The translations under genes and the position numbers were made by a program. From positions 1 to 47,812 of the forward strand of contig DASZYF010000040.1 in assembly GCA_035545535.1 (NCBI GenBank): DNA of 47,812 nt, written 5' to 3'. The stretch comes from DASZYF01 sp035545535 (GTDB lineage: Bacteria; Actinomycetota; Actinomycetes; Mycobacteriales; CAJCIY01). Shown here piece after piece: positions 22,708-31,374 of the stretch (position 1 is the stretch's first letter; every line of letters begins with the position of its first letter). The notes beneath the pieces were generated by a model, which was not told where the DNA came from, did no database searches, and saw only the letters and a program-made list of their open reading frames with translations.

Positions 22708-23493
22708 GTGACGGTCCTGCCTGACACGTGCGCGCAGTCGACCGCGCCGCTCGCGTGCGTGACCCGCGGCGAAGGCGATCCGGTGACGCTGCTCGTGCAC
22801 GGCGTCGCCGGGTCAGCGGTCGACACGCGGCCCTACGCGACAGCGCTCGCCGGCACCGCGGTGCACGCCGAGCTCCGCGGCCACGGCGGCAGCCCCGAGC
22901 TCCCGCCCGAGGGCTGGGACTACGAGCTGCTCGCCCGCGACATCGCCGAGACCGCCGACGCCTACGGCGCGCACCGTGCGCTCGGCATCTCGCTCGGCGC
23001 CGGCGTGCTGCTGCACCTCGCCGCGCACGAGCCGGCCCGCTTCCGCAGCCTCGTGCTCGTGATGCCCGCATCGGTCGACCGGCCGCGCACCGACGCCGCG
23101 GCCGAGCGCCTGGCCGCGCTCGAACCCGCCGTCCTCGCGGGCGACGTCGAGACGTTGCGCGACGCGTTCCTCGCCGAGCTGCCGCCCGAGGTCGCCGCGC
23201 ACCGCGGGGCCCGGCTCGCCGCGCACCGCAAGGCCGCGCTGCTCGCCGCCCGGCGTCCGCCGAAGCCCGTGTCGCGTGACCTCGTCCCCGTGCCCGACCG
23301 GACGGCGCTGCTCGCCGTGCGCTGCCCCGTGCTGGTGCTCGCGCACGAGCACGACCCGCTGCACCCCGTCGAGGTGGCCGAAGACGTCGCCTCGGCGCTG
23401 CCCCACAGCGAGCTCGTCGTGCTGCCGGCCGGGGGGCTCGGCTGGGCCCTCGATCCCGCCGTCCCCGCCCGCGTCGCCGCCGCGCTCGCCTGA
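22708..23493 (+). CDS. Alpha/beta hydrolase, catalytic His position unclear
   Basis: This 261-residue alpha/beta-hydrolase-fold protein starts at GTG 22708 with AGGGGA upstream. The oxyanion region is LLVHGVAGSA, the nucleophile elbow GISLGAGVL contains the Ser, and the acid is in AHEHDPLHP. Where the family normally shows a Gly-His before the last helix, this sequence reads PAGGLGWALDP, so the usual catalytic His seems to be Leu. It follows fabI by 27 bp and is probably the last operon gene. A thioesterase or acyl-ester hydrolase role in lipid metabolism is a guess from context; it might also be inactive. Confidence 0.85.
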   Translation: MTVLPDTCAQSTAPLACVTRGEGDPVTLLVHGVAGSAVDTRPYATALAGTAVHAELRGHGGSPELPPEGWDYELLARDIAETADAYGAHRALGISLGAGVLLHLAAHEPARFRSLVLVMPASVDRPRTDAAAERLAALEPAVLAGDVETLRDAFLAELPPEVAAHRGARLAAHRKAALLAARRPPKPVSRDLVPVPDRTALLAVRCPVLVLAHEHDPLHPVEVAEDVASALPHSELVVLPAGGLGWALDPAVPARVAAALA

Positions 23494-23500
23494 CCGCCCC

Positions 23501-23563
23501 GGCCGAGATCGGACTTGTGCCGGTTCAAGCCGTCGGGAACCTGCCACATCGCCGATGTCGACC
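23501..23563. repeat. Family A hairpin repeat, copy A7
   Basis: The arms are gccgagatcggacttgtgccgg and ctgccacatcgccgatgtcgac. It begins seven bases after the hydrolase stop and probably ends the fab operon transcript. The loop has its own ggttc/gaacc pairing. Confidence 0.85.
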
Positions 23564-23729
23564 GGGGTGTGGTGACCGTTCCGGGGATCGGGTCCGAGAT
23601 GTCCGGTTCGGACGGCGCTCCCCACAATCGCTGACCAACGCTCCTGGGTTCGGGCGTGGGCCGCCCGGTCGGCCCGCATCGTGGCGGTGAGCCGGAAGGC
23701 CCGGCGACCACCCCCACCCCCACGAGGCC

Positions 23730-24560
23730 ATGAACCCGCCCCGCGCACTCCGCTCACTCCTGCTCGCCCTCGGCCTCGCGCTCGGACCGGCCCTCGCACT
23801 GACCCCCGCCGCCTCCGCCGTCGATCACCGGCCGGTCGGGGCGCTGGTCGGCCACGACGTGTCGTGGCCGCAGTGCCCGCACGGGATGCCGCTGCCCCGG
23901 CCGGGCGCCTTCGTGATCATCGGGCTGACCGACGGCACCGCCCTGCACCGCAACCCGTGCCTGCGCACGCAGCTCGCATGGGGCGTCGGGTCGCACCGGT
24001 CGCTCGCGGCCTACACGATGGTGAACCCGCCCACCCGGGCCGAGCTCGCGCGTGACCAGGACGGGCCCCTGCACACGTGCACGAGCCGAGGTTCGAACCG
24101 GGTCGTGTGCGCGTTCGGCAACGCCGGCGCGGCGGAGGCGCTCGACGCGTTGCGGACGCTCGCATCGACGGGCTGGGAGACCGATCTGCTCTGGGCCGAT
24201 GTCGAGCTCCGCTCGACGCAGCCGTGGCTGAGCGGTCAGCGGCGTGCGAACCGCGCGCTGCTCGCGGCGTTCGACGCGACGCTGCGCAAGGCCGGCGTGC
24301 GAGCGGGCTACTACTCGACGAGCTTCCAGTGGCAACGCATCACCGGCGGGTGGTCACCCCCTGCGGGCAGTCCCGAGTGGTACGCCATCGGCACCGGAGG
24401 GGTGCCCGCCTTGCGCGCCGGGTGCACGCACTCGTTCGCCGGTGGCCCGACCGCGATCACGCAGTCAGTGTGGGGGCAGCACGACGTCGACCTGGTCTGC
24501 CCCGGCGGTCAGTCGGTCGTGGAGGCGATGAGCCTGCACCCGGCTGCGACGGCGAGCTAG
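23730..24560 (+). CDS. Secreted GH25/DUF1906-like glycoside-hydrolase-fold protein
   Basis: This is a 276-residue exported protein. The signal peptide is at residues 1-30 (MNPPRALRSLL, then a Leu/Ala-rich core and ASA cleavage). The mature part begins GHDVSWPQCP and contains LLWADVELRS, RAGYYSTSFQWQ and PEWYAIG. This is the order seen in actinobacterial proteins with a lysozyme-like TIM barrel (DVxWxQ start, a WxDxE strand, then the YYST segment). The acidic ADVE could be catalytic, for cutting or binding cell-wall glycan. Four or more Cys suggest disulfides. The substrate is unknown. Confidence 0.75.
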   Translation: MNPPRALRSLLLALGLALGPALALTPAASAVDHRPVGALVGHDVSWPQCPHGMPLPRPGAFVIIGLTDGTALHRNPCLRTQLAWGVGSHRSLAAYTMVNPPTRAELARDQDGPLHTCTSRGSNRVVCAFGNAGAAEALDALRTLASTGWETDLLWADVELRSTQPWLSGQRRANRALLAAFDATLRKAGVRAGYYSTSFQWQRITGGWSPPAGSPEWYAIGTGGVPALRAGCTHSFAGGPTAITQSVWGQHDVDLVCPGGQSVVEAMSLHPAATAS

Positions 24561-24574
24561 CGCCGGCCGAGCGG

Positions 24575-25072
24575 TCAGACCTTGGCGAGGGTGCCGGTCT
24601 CGTCGTAGTGCAGGACGCAAGCCTGGTCGAGGCCGAGCACCTGCATGAAGCGGCCCATCGCGACGTACTTGCCGATCACGAGCGTGAGCTCGACGATCTC
24701 GCCCGGGTCGAGGTGCGCGGACAGCCGCGCCAGCAGGTCGTCGTCGATGTTCGCCGAGTCGGTCGCGAAGCGCTCGGCGTACTCGATCGCGAGCCGCTCG
24801 ACGTCGGTGAAGCCGGGCGCAGTGGCGTAGTCCTCGACGGACAGCAGCAGCTGCTCGTCCTCGAGCCAGGTCGGGTTGCGCCAGTCCATGCACACGGTGC
24901 ACTGGTTGATGAGCGCGATGCGCATCCGCACGAGCTCGTGCATCCGCCGGTCGAGCGAGCTCTGGCCGACCGCGACCTCTATCGCGCCCACGGCCGCGGC
25001 CAGCTTGGGACGCAGAGCGAGCGCGCGCAGCGCCTCGGGACCGTCGCCGTCGGGGAGCGGGATGCGTGCCAT
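24575..25072 (-). CDS. Carboxymuconolactone decarboxylase/AhpD-family protein
   Basis: This 165-residue all-helical protein has the redox motif NQCTVCMDWR around residues 56-65, after the helix RRMHELVRMRIALI. The Cys-x-x-Cys pair is that of AhpD-like alkylhydroperoxidases, but the usual His after it is Arg. ATG 25072 begins MARIPLPDGDG, a common start in this family. Peroxidase or related redox activity is likely. The gene is convergent with the GH25-like gene and downstream of the lipoprotein gene. Confidence 0.88.
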   Translation of the reverse strand: MARIPLPDGDGPEALRALALRPKLAAAVGAIEVAVGQSSLDRRMHELVRMRIALINQCTVCMDWRNPTWLEDEQLLLSVEDYATAPGFTDVERLAIEYAERFATDSANIDDDLLARLSAHLDPGEIVELTLVIGKYVAMGRFMQVLGLDQACVLHYDETGTLAKV

Positions 25073-25091
25073 GCCTCAGATCTTCCTCTGC

Positions 25092-25136
25092 CTCGGCTGC
25101 TCGTGTCTCGGCTGCTCGTGTCTCAGCTGCTCGCGA
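25092..25136. repeat. 15-bp tandem repeat, 3 copies
   Basis: ctcggctgctcgtgt occurs twice exactly and once with changes. It spans the stop codon of the lipoprotein gene at 25123. Confidence 0.85.
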
Positions 25137-26646
25137 GCAATCGGCCGCACGTCCACGGGGCCGGCGTGACCCGGACCCATGCGCTGCCGTTCCACTGGAT
25201 GACCGACTCGCAGACGCCAGTGGCCTTCGCGCCGACGGCCTGGGGCGCGTGCATGCCGTTCGCCGTCCAGTCCTTCACGCCCTGCAGCGCGGTGATCATC
25301 GCCTTGCGCGTGAGGTTGGGGCCGATCTTCTGCGCCTGCTCGACGAACAAGCGCATGGCCGACCAGGCGAACTCACCGAAGAAGCTCGGCTGCGCGTTGG
25401 GGGCCACCCGGCTGAGCCACTGCACGTAGAGCTGGGCTTCCTTGTTGCTGCCGATCTCGCTGAACAGCTGTCCGGGGATGTAGGTGTACGCGCCGGTCGC
25501 CGCGTCGCCCGCCGACTGCGGGAACACTGCGTCATAGGTGTTGGCCTGCAGCACGACCGCTGTGGGGTGGAAGTCCTGCGACTTGATCGCCTTCATCAGG
25601 TTGGCGGCCTGCTGCTCCGCGCCGATGAACTGCACGATCTGCACGCCCTTGCTCTTCATCGTCTGCACGAAGGGCGCGTAGTTGAAGTCACTGATGTCGA
25701 TGCCGGCCTCGTAGACGTAGTTGTAGCCGTCCTGCTTCCACGCGGCCGACGTGAACTTCTCCTGCTCCACGCCCACACCGACGTTGATGTAGAGGAACGC
25801 CGCGTGCTGGGTGACGGTGTCCCCGAACTTGTTCTTGAAGTAGTCGGGGGTGGTGCTCGAGTAGCTCTTCTCGCTCGTCGACTCGGCGCCGAACGTGTTG
25901 GGCACCGCCTGGCGCGCGCCGGTGACCGCCGCCGACCGCAGGTCGGGTATGCCGCACTGCTGCACGACGGGCGCGCCGCCCTGGTCGTACGCGGAGATCG
26001 ACCCGACCAGCGCGAAGTCCCGCGTGCACGCCGCCGCGGCGGCGTCGTGGTCGCCGCTCTCTGAGGTCTGCGAGTCGTAGGTGTCCATCGAGAGCTTGCG
26101 GCCGCAGACGGTCTGGTTGGTGCCGTTGAAGTAGGCGACGAACGCCTTCGCGCCGTCCTGCGCGGTCTGGAACAGACCCGGCACCGGGCCGGTGATGTCA
26201 GCGGAGTTGCCGATCTTCAGCGTCGTGGCGGTGACGCCGGTGTCGCTGGCGCCGAGCGTGCCGGCGGGGCACGCGCTGCCCGGCGTGGTGGTCGCGTGCC
26301 CGTTGGAGCCGCTGGACGGCGGGGCGGTTGACGTCCCGGAGCTCGGCTGACCCACCGCGCCGGTGGGGCCCAGGGGGCCGGTGCTCGGGCCGCCGGTCGG
26401 CGTGACGGCGCCGGGCGCGGTGCCCGTGGCCGCGGCGGTGGGCCCGGTCTGCGGCGCGGAGATGTCCGGTGGGGCGGTCGTCGCCACACCCTGCGGCCCC
26501 GTGGTGGCCGTGCCGCCGCTGCCGCTGGTCAGAGCCACGCCGGCCGCGTGCTGGCGTGGCGACAGCCGGGCCCCGCAGCCGGAGGCGACGATGCACGCGA
26601 GCGCGAGCACTGCCCCCGCCGCCGCGCGTCCTGGCCTGCGGGGCAT
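25123..26646 (-). CDS. Substrate-binding lipoprotein, branched-chain-amino-acid ABC type
   Basis: This is a 507-residue lipoprotein. ATG 26646 has GGAGGT six bases upstream. The signal peptide ends in a lipobox-like CIVASGC, so it is lipid-anchored. A Thr/Gly/Pro-rich linker of about 100 residues precedes a Peripla_BP_6-type domain. That domain has LKIGNSADITGPVPG, FVAYFNGTNQTVCGRKL, and later FGEFAWSAMRLFVEQA. The family binds amino acids, amides or aromatic compounds. No permease or ATPase gene is nearby, so it is an orphan receptor or works with a distant transporter. The divergent cupin gene may be co-regulated. Confidence 0.9.
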   Translation of the reverse strand: MPRRPGRAAAGAVLALACIVASGCGARLSPRQHAAGVALTSGSGGTATTGPQGVATTAPPDISAPQTGPTAAATGTAPGAVTPTGGPSTGPLGPTGAVGQPSSGTSTAPPSSGSNGHATTTPGSACPAGTLGASDTGVTATTLKIGNSADITGPVPGLFQTAQDGAKAFVAYFNGTNQTVCGRKLSMDTYDSQTSESGDHDAAAAACTRDFALVGSISAYDQGGAPVVQQCGIPDLRSAAVTGARQAVPNTFGAESTSEKSYSSTTPDYFKNKFGDTVTQHAAFLYINVGVGVEQEKFTSAAWKQDGYNYVYEAGIDISDFNYAPFVQTMKSKGVQIVQFIGAEQQAANLMKAIKSQDFHPTAVVLQANTYDAVFPQSAGDAATGAYTYIPGQLFSEIGSNKEAQLYVQWLSRVAPNAQPSFFGEFAWSAMRLFVEQAQKIGPNLTRKAMITALQGVKDWTANGMHAPQAVGAKATGVCESVIQWNGSAWVRVTPAPWTCGRLLASS

Positions 26647-26766
26647 GCCCACCTCCTGCCGGGCCCGCCACTGGGCCCAGGTCGTGCCGGGGGATCCGTA
26701 TCGTTACATGACGGGGCGTCAGATGTGGGACCGCCCGTACCGCGCACAGGTTCCGGAGGTCGGATC

Positions 26767-27315
26767 GTGGCCGAGCCGGACCGCACCGATCCCCGCGTCC
26801 CGGGCCGCGAACCGACCTTCCGCCACCTCGACGATCCCGAGGTCTCCTGGCAGCAGGTCAAGGTGCAGCGGAACGCCGACGGCAGCACGTCCTCGGTGTG
26901 GGAGAAGTGGCTCGCGTTCTCGGCCGAGCCGCAGTACCTGTCGCTGTACGCGCGCTACGACCCGGGGATGATCGTGCGACGACACGGTCACCACAGCCCG
27001 CACGTGCTGTTCGTGATCAGCGGGTCGGTGCGCATCGGCGAGCGCGACTGCCCCGCCGGCACCCACGTCGAGCTGCCCTACGGCGCCGCGTTCGGCCCGT
27101 TGCGCGCGGGGGACGAGGGAGCGGTGCTGTTCGAGGTGATGCTGGGGGACCCGCGGTCGTGGGGCGACGACCCCGACGCCCTCGAGCGCCTGCGCGCCGA
27201 GCACGGCGTGACACCGCTGCCCGACCCCGAGCTGACCTACCCCGAGTGGCTGTCCGACCTGCGCGGCTCGTGGGTCGGGGCGGCCCCGGAAACCGCCGAG
27301 ACAACGGACACCTAG
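26767..27315 (+). CDS. Cupin-fold protein
   Basis: This 182-residue cytoplasmic protein starts at GTG 26767, with GGAGG seven bases upstream. The first cupin motif shows as RRHGHHSPHVLFVISGSVRI and the second as HVELPYGAAFGPLRAGDEG. The His residues of the first motif could bind metal. The second motif lacks a clear His, so the metal site may be incomplete. It is divergent from the orphan substrate-binding lipoprotein and precedes a secreted protein on the same strand by 10 bp. Function beyond the fold is unknown. Confidence 0.8.
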   Translation: MAEPDRTDPRVPGREPTFRHLDDPEVSWQQVKVQRNADGSTSSVWEKWLAFSAEPQYLSLYARYDPGMIVRRHGHHSPHVLFVISGSVRIGERDCPAGTHVELPYGAAFGPLRAGDEGAVLFEVMLGDPRSWGDDPDALERLRAEHGVTPLPDPELTYPEWLSDLRGSWVGAAPETAETTDT

Positions 27316-27325
27316 AAGTGGATCA

Positions 27326-28132
27326 ATGCGCCATTCGGGACCTACAGCGCAGGCCCGAAGGATGCGACCCTCTTGTGTGCTCTCGGGACGGCGCCGGCGG
27401 TGGGGTGCCCCCGCCGTCCTGACCGCCGCCCTGACGGCCGGGCTCGCGTCGGCGCTGCCCGCCGCGCCCGCGATCTCGACCGCCGCGGCCAAGGAGTTCC
27501 ACGGGTACTCGATCGCGTACCAGACGGGCGACCGGTTCACCGGGGTGCGCGGTCGCTTCCGTGACTTCGCGCCGACCTACCCGCTCGACCCGACCGACCA
27601 CAGCGACGACGTCAACGGCGCCATCTGGATCATCCTCGGCAGCGGCACCTCACTCGAGATCGGCTACACGGTGCTCGCGGTCGGCGAACCCGGGACGTTC
27701 CAGGCCTACCGCTACCTCGAGATCAACCAGCCCAACGGTCACCAGCAGATCGTCGCCATGGACCAGGCCGGCAACGTGACGACGGCCGACGCCGGCAACA
27801 CCGGCGTCTACGACACGTTCCCGGCCGACACGACGAGCCACGACTACGCGATCGTGCGCGAGCGGCTGAACCCGCACGTGTGGGACTTCCTGCTCGACGG
27901 CCACGTCGTCTACCGCTGCACGACCGGCCGCGTCGAGACCGGCCGCACCCTCGAGGCAGGCATCGAGAGCTACCACCCGCAGGCCGACGTGCTCGACACG
28001 TTCGGCAGCCTCGGCAAGCAGCGCAACGGCCACTGGATCGCGTGGACGCACCAGGACGTGCGGGTCGGCAAGCCGCACCTGTCCGGCTACTGGACCGGCC
28101 CGACCGCCTGGACGGCCAGCGAGCACGCCTAG
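27326..28132 (+). CDS. Secreted protein of unknown function
   Basis: This 268-residue exported protein has a long basic N region (about 27 residues) followed by a hydrophobic signal core (VLTAALTAGLASALPAAPA). ATG 27362 would shorten the N region but leaves little room for a ribosome binding site. The mature part is beta-rich: GAIWIILGSGTSLEIGYTV, QAYRYLEINQPNGH and HVVYRCTTGR. It resembles a concanavalin-like or jelly-roll sandwich. I do not recognise a family. It may be cotranscribed with the cupin gene ten bases upstream. Confidence 0.75.
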   Translation: MRHSGPTAQARRMRPSCVLSGRRRRWGAPAVLTAALTAGLASALPAAPAISTAAAKEFHGYSIAYQTGDRFTGVRGRFRDFAPTYPLDPTDHSDDVNGAIWIILGSGTSLEIGYTVLAVGEPGTFQAYRYLEINQPNGHQQIVAMDQAGNVTTADAGNTGVYDTFPADTTSHDYAIVRERLNPHVWDFLLDGHVVYRCTTGRVETGRTLEAGIESYHPQADVLDTFGSLGKQRNGHWIAWTHQDVRVGKPHLSGYWTGPTAWTASEHA

Positions 28133-28188
28133 CCGCCGCTCGTGATCCGTTTCCTTCGTCCCGGCTAGAGCCCGATCCTTCTGCAGTC

Positions 28189-28269
28189 GATCAAGGACAA
28201 CCGGGGCCGATCTCGCGGATCTGACCCTCACTTCTCCTTGGTCGATCCCACTTCTCCTTGATCAAGGAG
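28189..28269. terminator. Convergent intergenic hairpin region with gatcaagga repeats
   Basis: gatcaagga at 28189 can pair with tccttggtc (28235-28243) or tccttgatc (28255-28263). A perfect 16-bp palindrome ctccttgatcaaggag lies at 28254-28269. The region separates convergent genes and probably terminates both. Confidence 0.55.
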
Positions 28270-28277
28270 CCCGGCGC

Positions 28278-29003
28278 TCAGAGCTCGGTGCGTGCTTCCC
28301 AGAGCTCGGGGAAGAAGCGGATCGTCGTGGTGCTGCGCAGGTACTCGGTCCCCGAGGAGCCGCCTGTGCCGGGCTTGTGACCGATCTGGCGCTCGACCAT
28401 CAGCACGTGCCGCGCGCGCCACATGCCGAACGCGACCTCGAGGTCGACGAGGGCGTCGCACAGGTCCGAGAGGTCCGGCTGCGCGGTCTGCTCGGCGAGC
28501 AGCGCGGGCACGTCCCGGACCCCGCGCGCCGCGAACAGCGTGCGCATCGCTTCGGCGAGGCTCGGCTCCGTGAGGCGTCGCGTGAGGTCGTCGCGTTCGG
28601 CCGCGGACAGCCAGTCGTTGTCGAGGTACGACGGGTCCTTGCGCCCGCAGAGGAACTCGATCTCGCGGAACTGCACCGACTGGAAGCCGCTGCCCGTGCC
28701 GAGCTCGTGCCGGAACTCGAGGTACCCCGCCGGCCGCATGGTGTCGAGCACGTCCCACTGGGCGGTGAGCACGTGCAGGATCGTGATCGCCCGCTTGATC
28801 GGGTGCATGGCGTGCCGGCAGTCGTCGGCCAGCATCCGGTCCCGCACCGCGGTGAGCTCGTGCAGCACGAGCTTGAACCACAGCTCGTGCGACTGGTGCG
28901 CCACGATGAACAGCAGCTCGTCGTGCGCGCGGGGTGGGTCCTGGAGCGCGAGCAGCTCCGGGATGTGCAGGTAGGACTGGTAGGTCACGGCCCCGTCGTT
29001 CAC
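28278..29003 (-). CDS. kynA: Tryptophan 2,3-dioxygenase
   Basis: This 241-residue haem enzyme opens the indole ring of tryptophan to give N-formylkynurenine. Family motifs are clear: TYQSYLHIPELLALQ at the N terminus, the haem-pocket region IVAHQSHELWFKLVLHEL, FREIEFLCGRKD, and the C-terminal ERQIGHKPGTGGSSGTEYL that covers the active site. Length is normal for short bacterial forms. No kynureninase or formamidase lies nearby, so the gene appears isolated from its pathway. It overlaps nothing and is 28 bp downstream of the oxidoreductase gene on the same strand. Confidence 0.95.
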   Translation of the reverse strand: MNDGAVTYQSYLHIPELLALQDPPRAHDELLFIVAHQSHELWFKLVLHELTAVRDRMLADDCRHAMHPIKRAITILHVLTAQWDVLDTMRPAGYLEFRHELGTGSGFQSVQFREIEFLCGRKDPSYLDNDWLSAAERDDLTRRLTEPSLAEAMRTLFAARGVRDVPALLAEQTAQPDLSDLCDALVDLEVAFGMWRARHVLMVERQIGHKPGTGGSSGTEYLRSTTTIRFFPELWEARTEL

Positions 29004-29031
29004 AGGCCGATCCTGCTACGGACGAGCGACC

Positions 29032-30015
29032 TCAGAGGCCGCGCAACCGCAGGCCGGCGGCGGCGTAGACCGCGTCGATGAGCCGCATCTGCACCACCGC
29101 GTCGTCGACGGTCGTCGGGAACGGCTCTCCCCGCAGCACAGCGGCGGTGAACGCGCGCAGCTGACCGGTGTAGGTGGGCTCGCCCTTCACGCGGTGGCGC
29201 GTCGTCGTCCCCTCGACCGTCACCTTCAGCCGGTTGAACGCGTGCGGCATGACGAAGTTGAGGACGCGCATGGTGCCACGGGTGCCGACGGCCTTCGCCG
29301 TGATGCCCAGCACCTGGCGCGACCACATCGACCCGGTCGCGCGGCCGACCGCGCCGTTGGGGAAGCGCAGCTCCGCGTCCATGCGGCGGTCGACGTCCGG
29401 CGCGTGCAGCAGCGCCTTCGCACCGGTGACGACCGGCTCACCCTCGCCGAGGTGCCGCACGCACGACAGCGCGTAGCAACCCGCGTCCATGAAGGCGCCG
29501 CCGCCGAGCGGATAGCTCCAGCGGATGTCGTCCTTGCCGAACAGCGGGAAGCACAGCTGCGCGCTGATCTCGGTGATCTCGCCGAGCCGCCCGTCGTGCG
29601 TGATCTCGTGCATGCGCGCGGCGAGCGGGTGGTAGCGCCAGTGGAACGCCTCCATGACGACGAGCCCGCTCTTGTTCGCCGCATCGGCGACGTCGAGCGC
29701 CTCCGCCTCGTTCGACGTGAACGGCTTCTCGCACAGCACGTGCTTGCCCGCGTGCAGAGCCGCGATCGTCCACTGCGCATGGAGCGCGTTGGGCAGCGGG
29801 TTGTAGACCGCGTCGACGTCAGGGTCGGCGAGCAGCTCCTCGTAGGTGGCGTGCGTGCGCGGGATGCCGTGCTTCTTCGCGAACGCGCGGGCCCGCTCCG
29901 GATCACGTGCGGCGATGGTGGTGACCGACACCTCGGGCAGCGCGCGGGCCGGCTTGATGAGCGCGTTCGGCGCGATGCGCGCCGCACCCAGCACCCCGAT
30001 CCGCAGCTGGCTCAC
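29032..30015 (-). CDS. Gfo/Idh/MocA-family NAD(P)-dependent oxidoreductase
   Basis: This 327-residue protein starts at GTG 30015. The N-terminal Rossmann domain has RIGVLGAARIAPNALI and the family's Lys motif HVLCEKPFTSN (about residue 95). The C-terminal alpha/beta domain has FHWRYHPLAARM, GGGAFMDAGCYAL and SMWSRQVLG. Relatives oxidise or reduce sugars, inositols or dihydrodiols; the substrate cannot be told. It precedes kynA and follows the FUSC gene by 10 bp, so the three may share a transcript. Confidence 0.93.
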   Translation of the reverse strand: MSQLRIGVLGAARIAPNALIKPARALPEVSVTTIAARDPERARAFAKKHGIPRTHATYEELLADPDVDAVYNPLPNALHAQWTIAALHAGKHVLCEKPFTSNEAEALDVADAANKSGLVVMEAFHWRYHPLAARMHEITHDGRLGEITEISAQLCFPLFGKDDIRWSYPLGGGAFMDAGCYALSCVRHLGEGEPVVTGAKALLHAPDVDRRMDAELRFPNGAVGRATGSMWSRQVLGITAKAVGTRGTMRVLNFVMPHAFNRLKVTVEGTTTRHRVKGEPTYTGQLRAFTAAVLRGEPFPTTVDDAVVQMRLIDAVYAAAGLRLRGL

Positions 30016-30024
30016 GCGCCGACG

Positions 30025-31368
30025 TTACTGACCTCCGGCCACACCGGTCGCCCGGTACTCGCGGCCGACCTCGCGGAGCAGCGCACGGAGCCGGGCGACC
30101 GACCCCGCGACGGCGTCGTCGGTGGGGCCGGTGGCGCGGGCGAGCGAGCGCGCCGGCGGCAGGCCGCTCGCCATGCGCTTCGCCCACTGCGCCTCGGTCC
30201 GGGTCCGCGTCTGTGGCAGCCACATCAATGGCGCCGCGGCCTGCCCCAGCACGGTCAGCTCCTCGACGAGGCGCGACGCCGCGATCGGCCGCACGAGCGG
30301 GTCGTCCGCCTTCTCCACGAGCTCGCGCATCGCGCGCAACGACGCGCCCGTACGGCGACGCACGACGGAGCCGGTGCGGATCGGCCGCACCACGCAGGCC
30401 GGGAGCACGGCGAGCACACCGCCGATGAAGATCTCGAGCAGCCGCTCACCGAGGCGGCCGAGCGTCGCCGGCTGGCCGAGCAGCGTGTAGAGCACGGCGA
30501 GCAGCGCGGTCACCATCAACGCCCACCACACGTAGGAGAGCTCGCGCAGCACCAGGCCGATCCCGATCATCACGAATATCACCACGACGGCCGTCGTGCG
30601 ATGACCGCCGATCAGCGCACCGATGCCGGTCGCCACTGCCGTGCCGACGAACGCGCCACCGAGCCGCTGGATCGCCTTCAGCACGACGTCGCCGCGCGAA
30701 CGCGCACCGGCGGTCACCACGTAGGCCGTGATGACCATCCACGACCAGTGGTCAGGGAAGAAGCTCTGCGACACCACGAACGCCGCGGTCAACGTCAGCG
30801 CATGCTGCAGGGCCAGCCTCGCGGCGACGGCCATCGGCGCGTGCGGAGCGGGATGGTCTTGTGCAGGTGTCGGCCAGACGATGGCGAGCAGCACGACGTA
30901 GACGACCGCGATGAGCGCGATGGCGACCGACCACCATGCGTCGTGCGCGCGGTGGCCGGTGACGGGTCCGGGTGCGATGAACAGCGCCACGAGCGGTGTC
31001 GCGAACGTGCGCACCACGCCGGCGACCACCGGGCCGTAGGTGCGCGCGAACGTCGCGGCCGTCACCACGGCGACGAACGCGATGTCGAGCAGCCAGCGGT
31101 GGTGGCCTTCGAACGCCGCGAGCCCGGCGACAGCGGCGGTGATGAACGGCACCCGCAGCAACGTGGTCAGCGCGTGCTTGCGCCCGCCGCGGGCGACAGC
31201 CCGGCCGGAGAGCAGACCGATGACCACGCCGAGCACCACCGCACCGTCACCGAGGTGGTGCGCGCCGGCGAGCGGTGCGACGGTCGCGAACGTCGCGAGG
31301 ATCGGCAGGTAGAGACGGACCCCGGCGTGAAGCGCGGCCCGGCGCCGGGCGGGGGTTGGCCAGTGCAC
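30025..31368 (-). CDS. FUSC-family membrane protein (aromatic acid exporter-like)
   Basis: This 447-residue integral membrane protein starts at GTG 31368. Two blocks of five to six helices are separated by a short cytoplasmic loop around residues 160-185. The second block, FFPDHWSWMVITAYVVT then VLKAIQRLGGAFVGTAVATGI, is the hallmark of FUSC/YccS/AaeB-type proteins. The C-terminal 110 residues are soluble and helical. Members export aromatic acids or fusaric acid. It lies between the catalase and oxidoreductase genes with gaps of under 11 bp, so it is in an operon. Confidence 0.9.
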   Translation of the reverse strand: MHWPTPARRRAALHAGVRLYLPILATFATVAPLAGAHHLGDGAVVLGVVIGLLSGRAVARGGRKHALTTLLRVPFITAAVAGLAAFEGHHRWLLDIAFVAVVTAATFARTYGPVVAGVVRTFATPLVALFIAPGPVTGHRAHDAWWSVAIALIAVVYVVLLAIVWPTPAQDHPAPHAPMAVAARLALQHALTLTAAFVVSQSFFPDHWSWMVITAYVVTAGARSRGDVVLKAIQRLGGAFVGTAVATGIGALIGGHRTTAVVVIFVMIGIGLVLRELSYVWWALMVTALLAVLYTLLGQPATLGRLGERLLEIFIGGVLAVLPACVVRPIRTGSVVRRRTGASLRAMRELVEKADDPLVRPIAASRLVEELTVLGQAAAPLMWLPQTRTRTEAQWAKRMASGLPPARSLARATGPTDDAVAGSVARLRALLREVGREYRATGVAGGQ

Positions 31369-31374
31369 GGGCCG

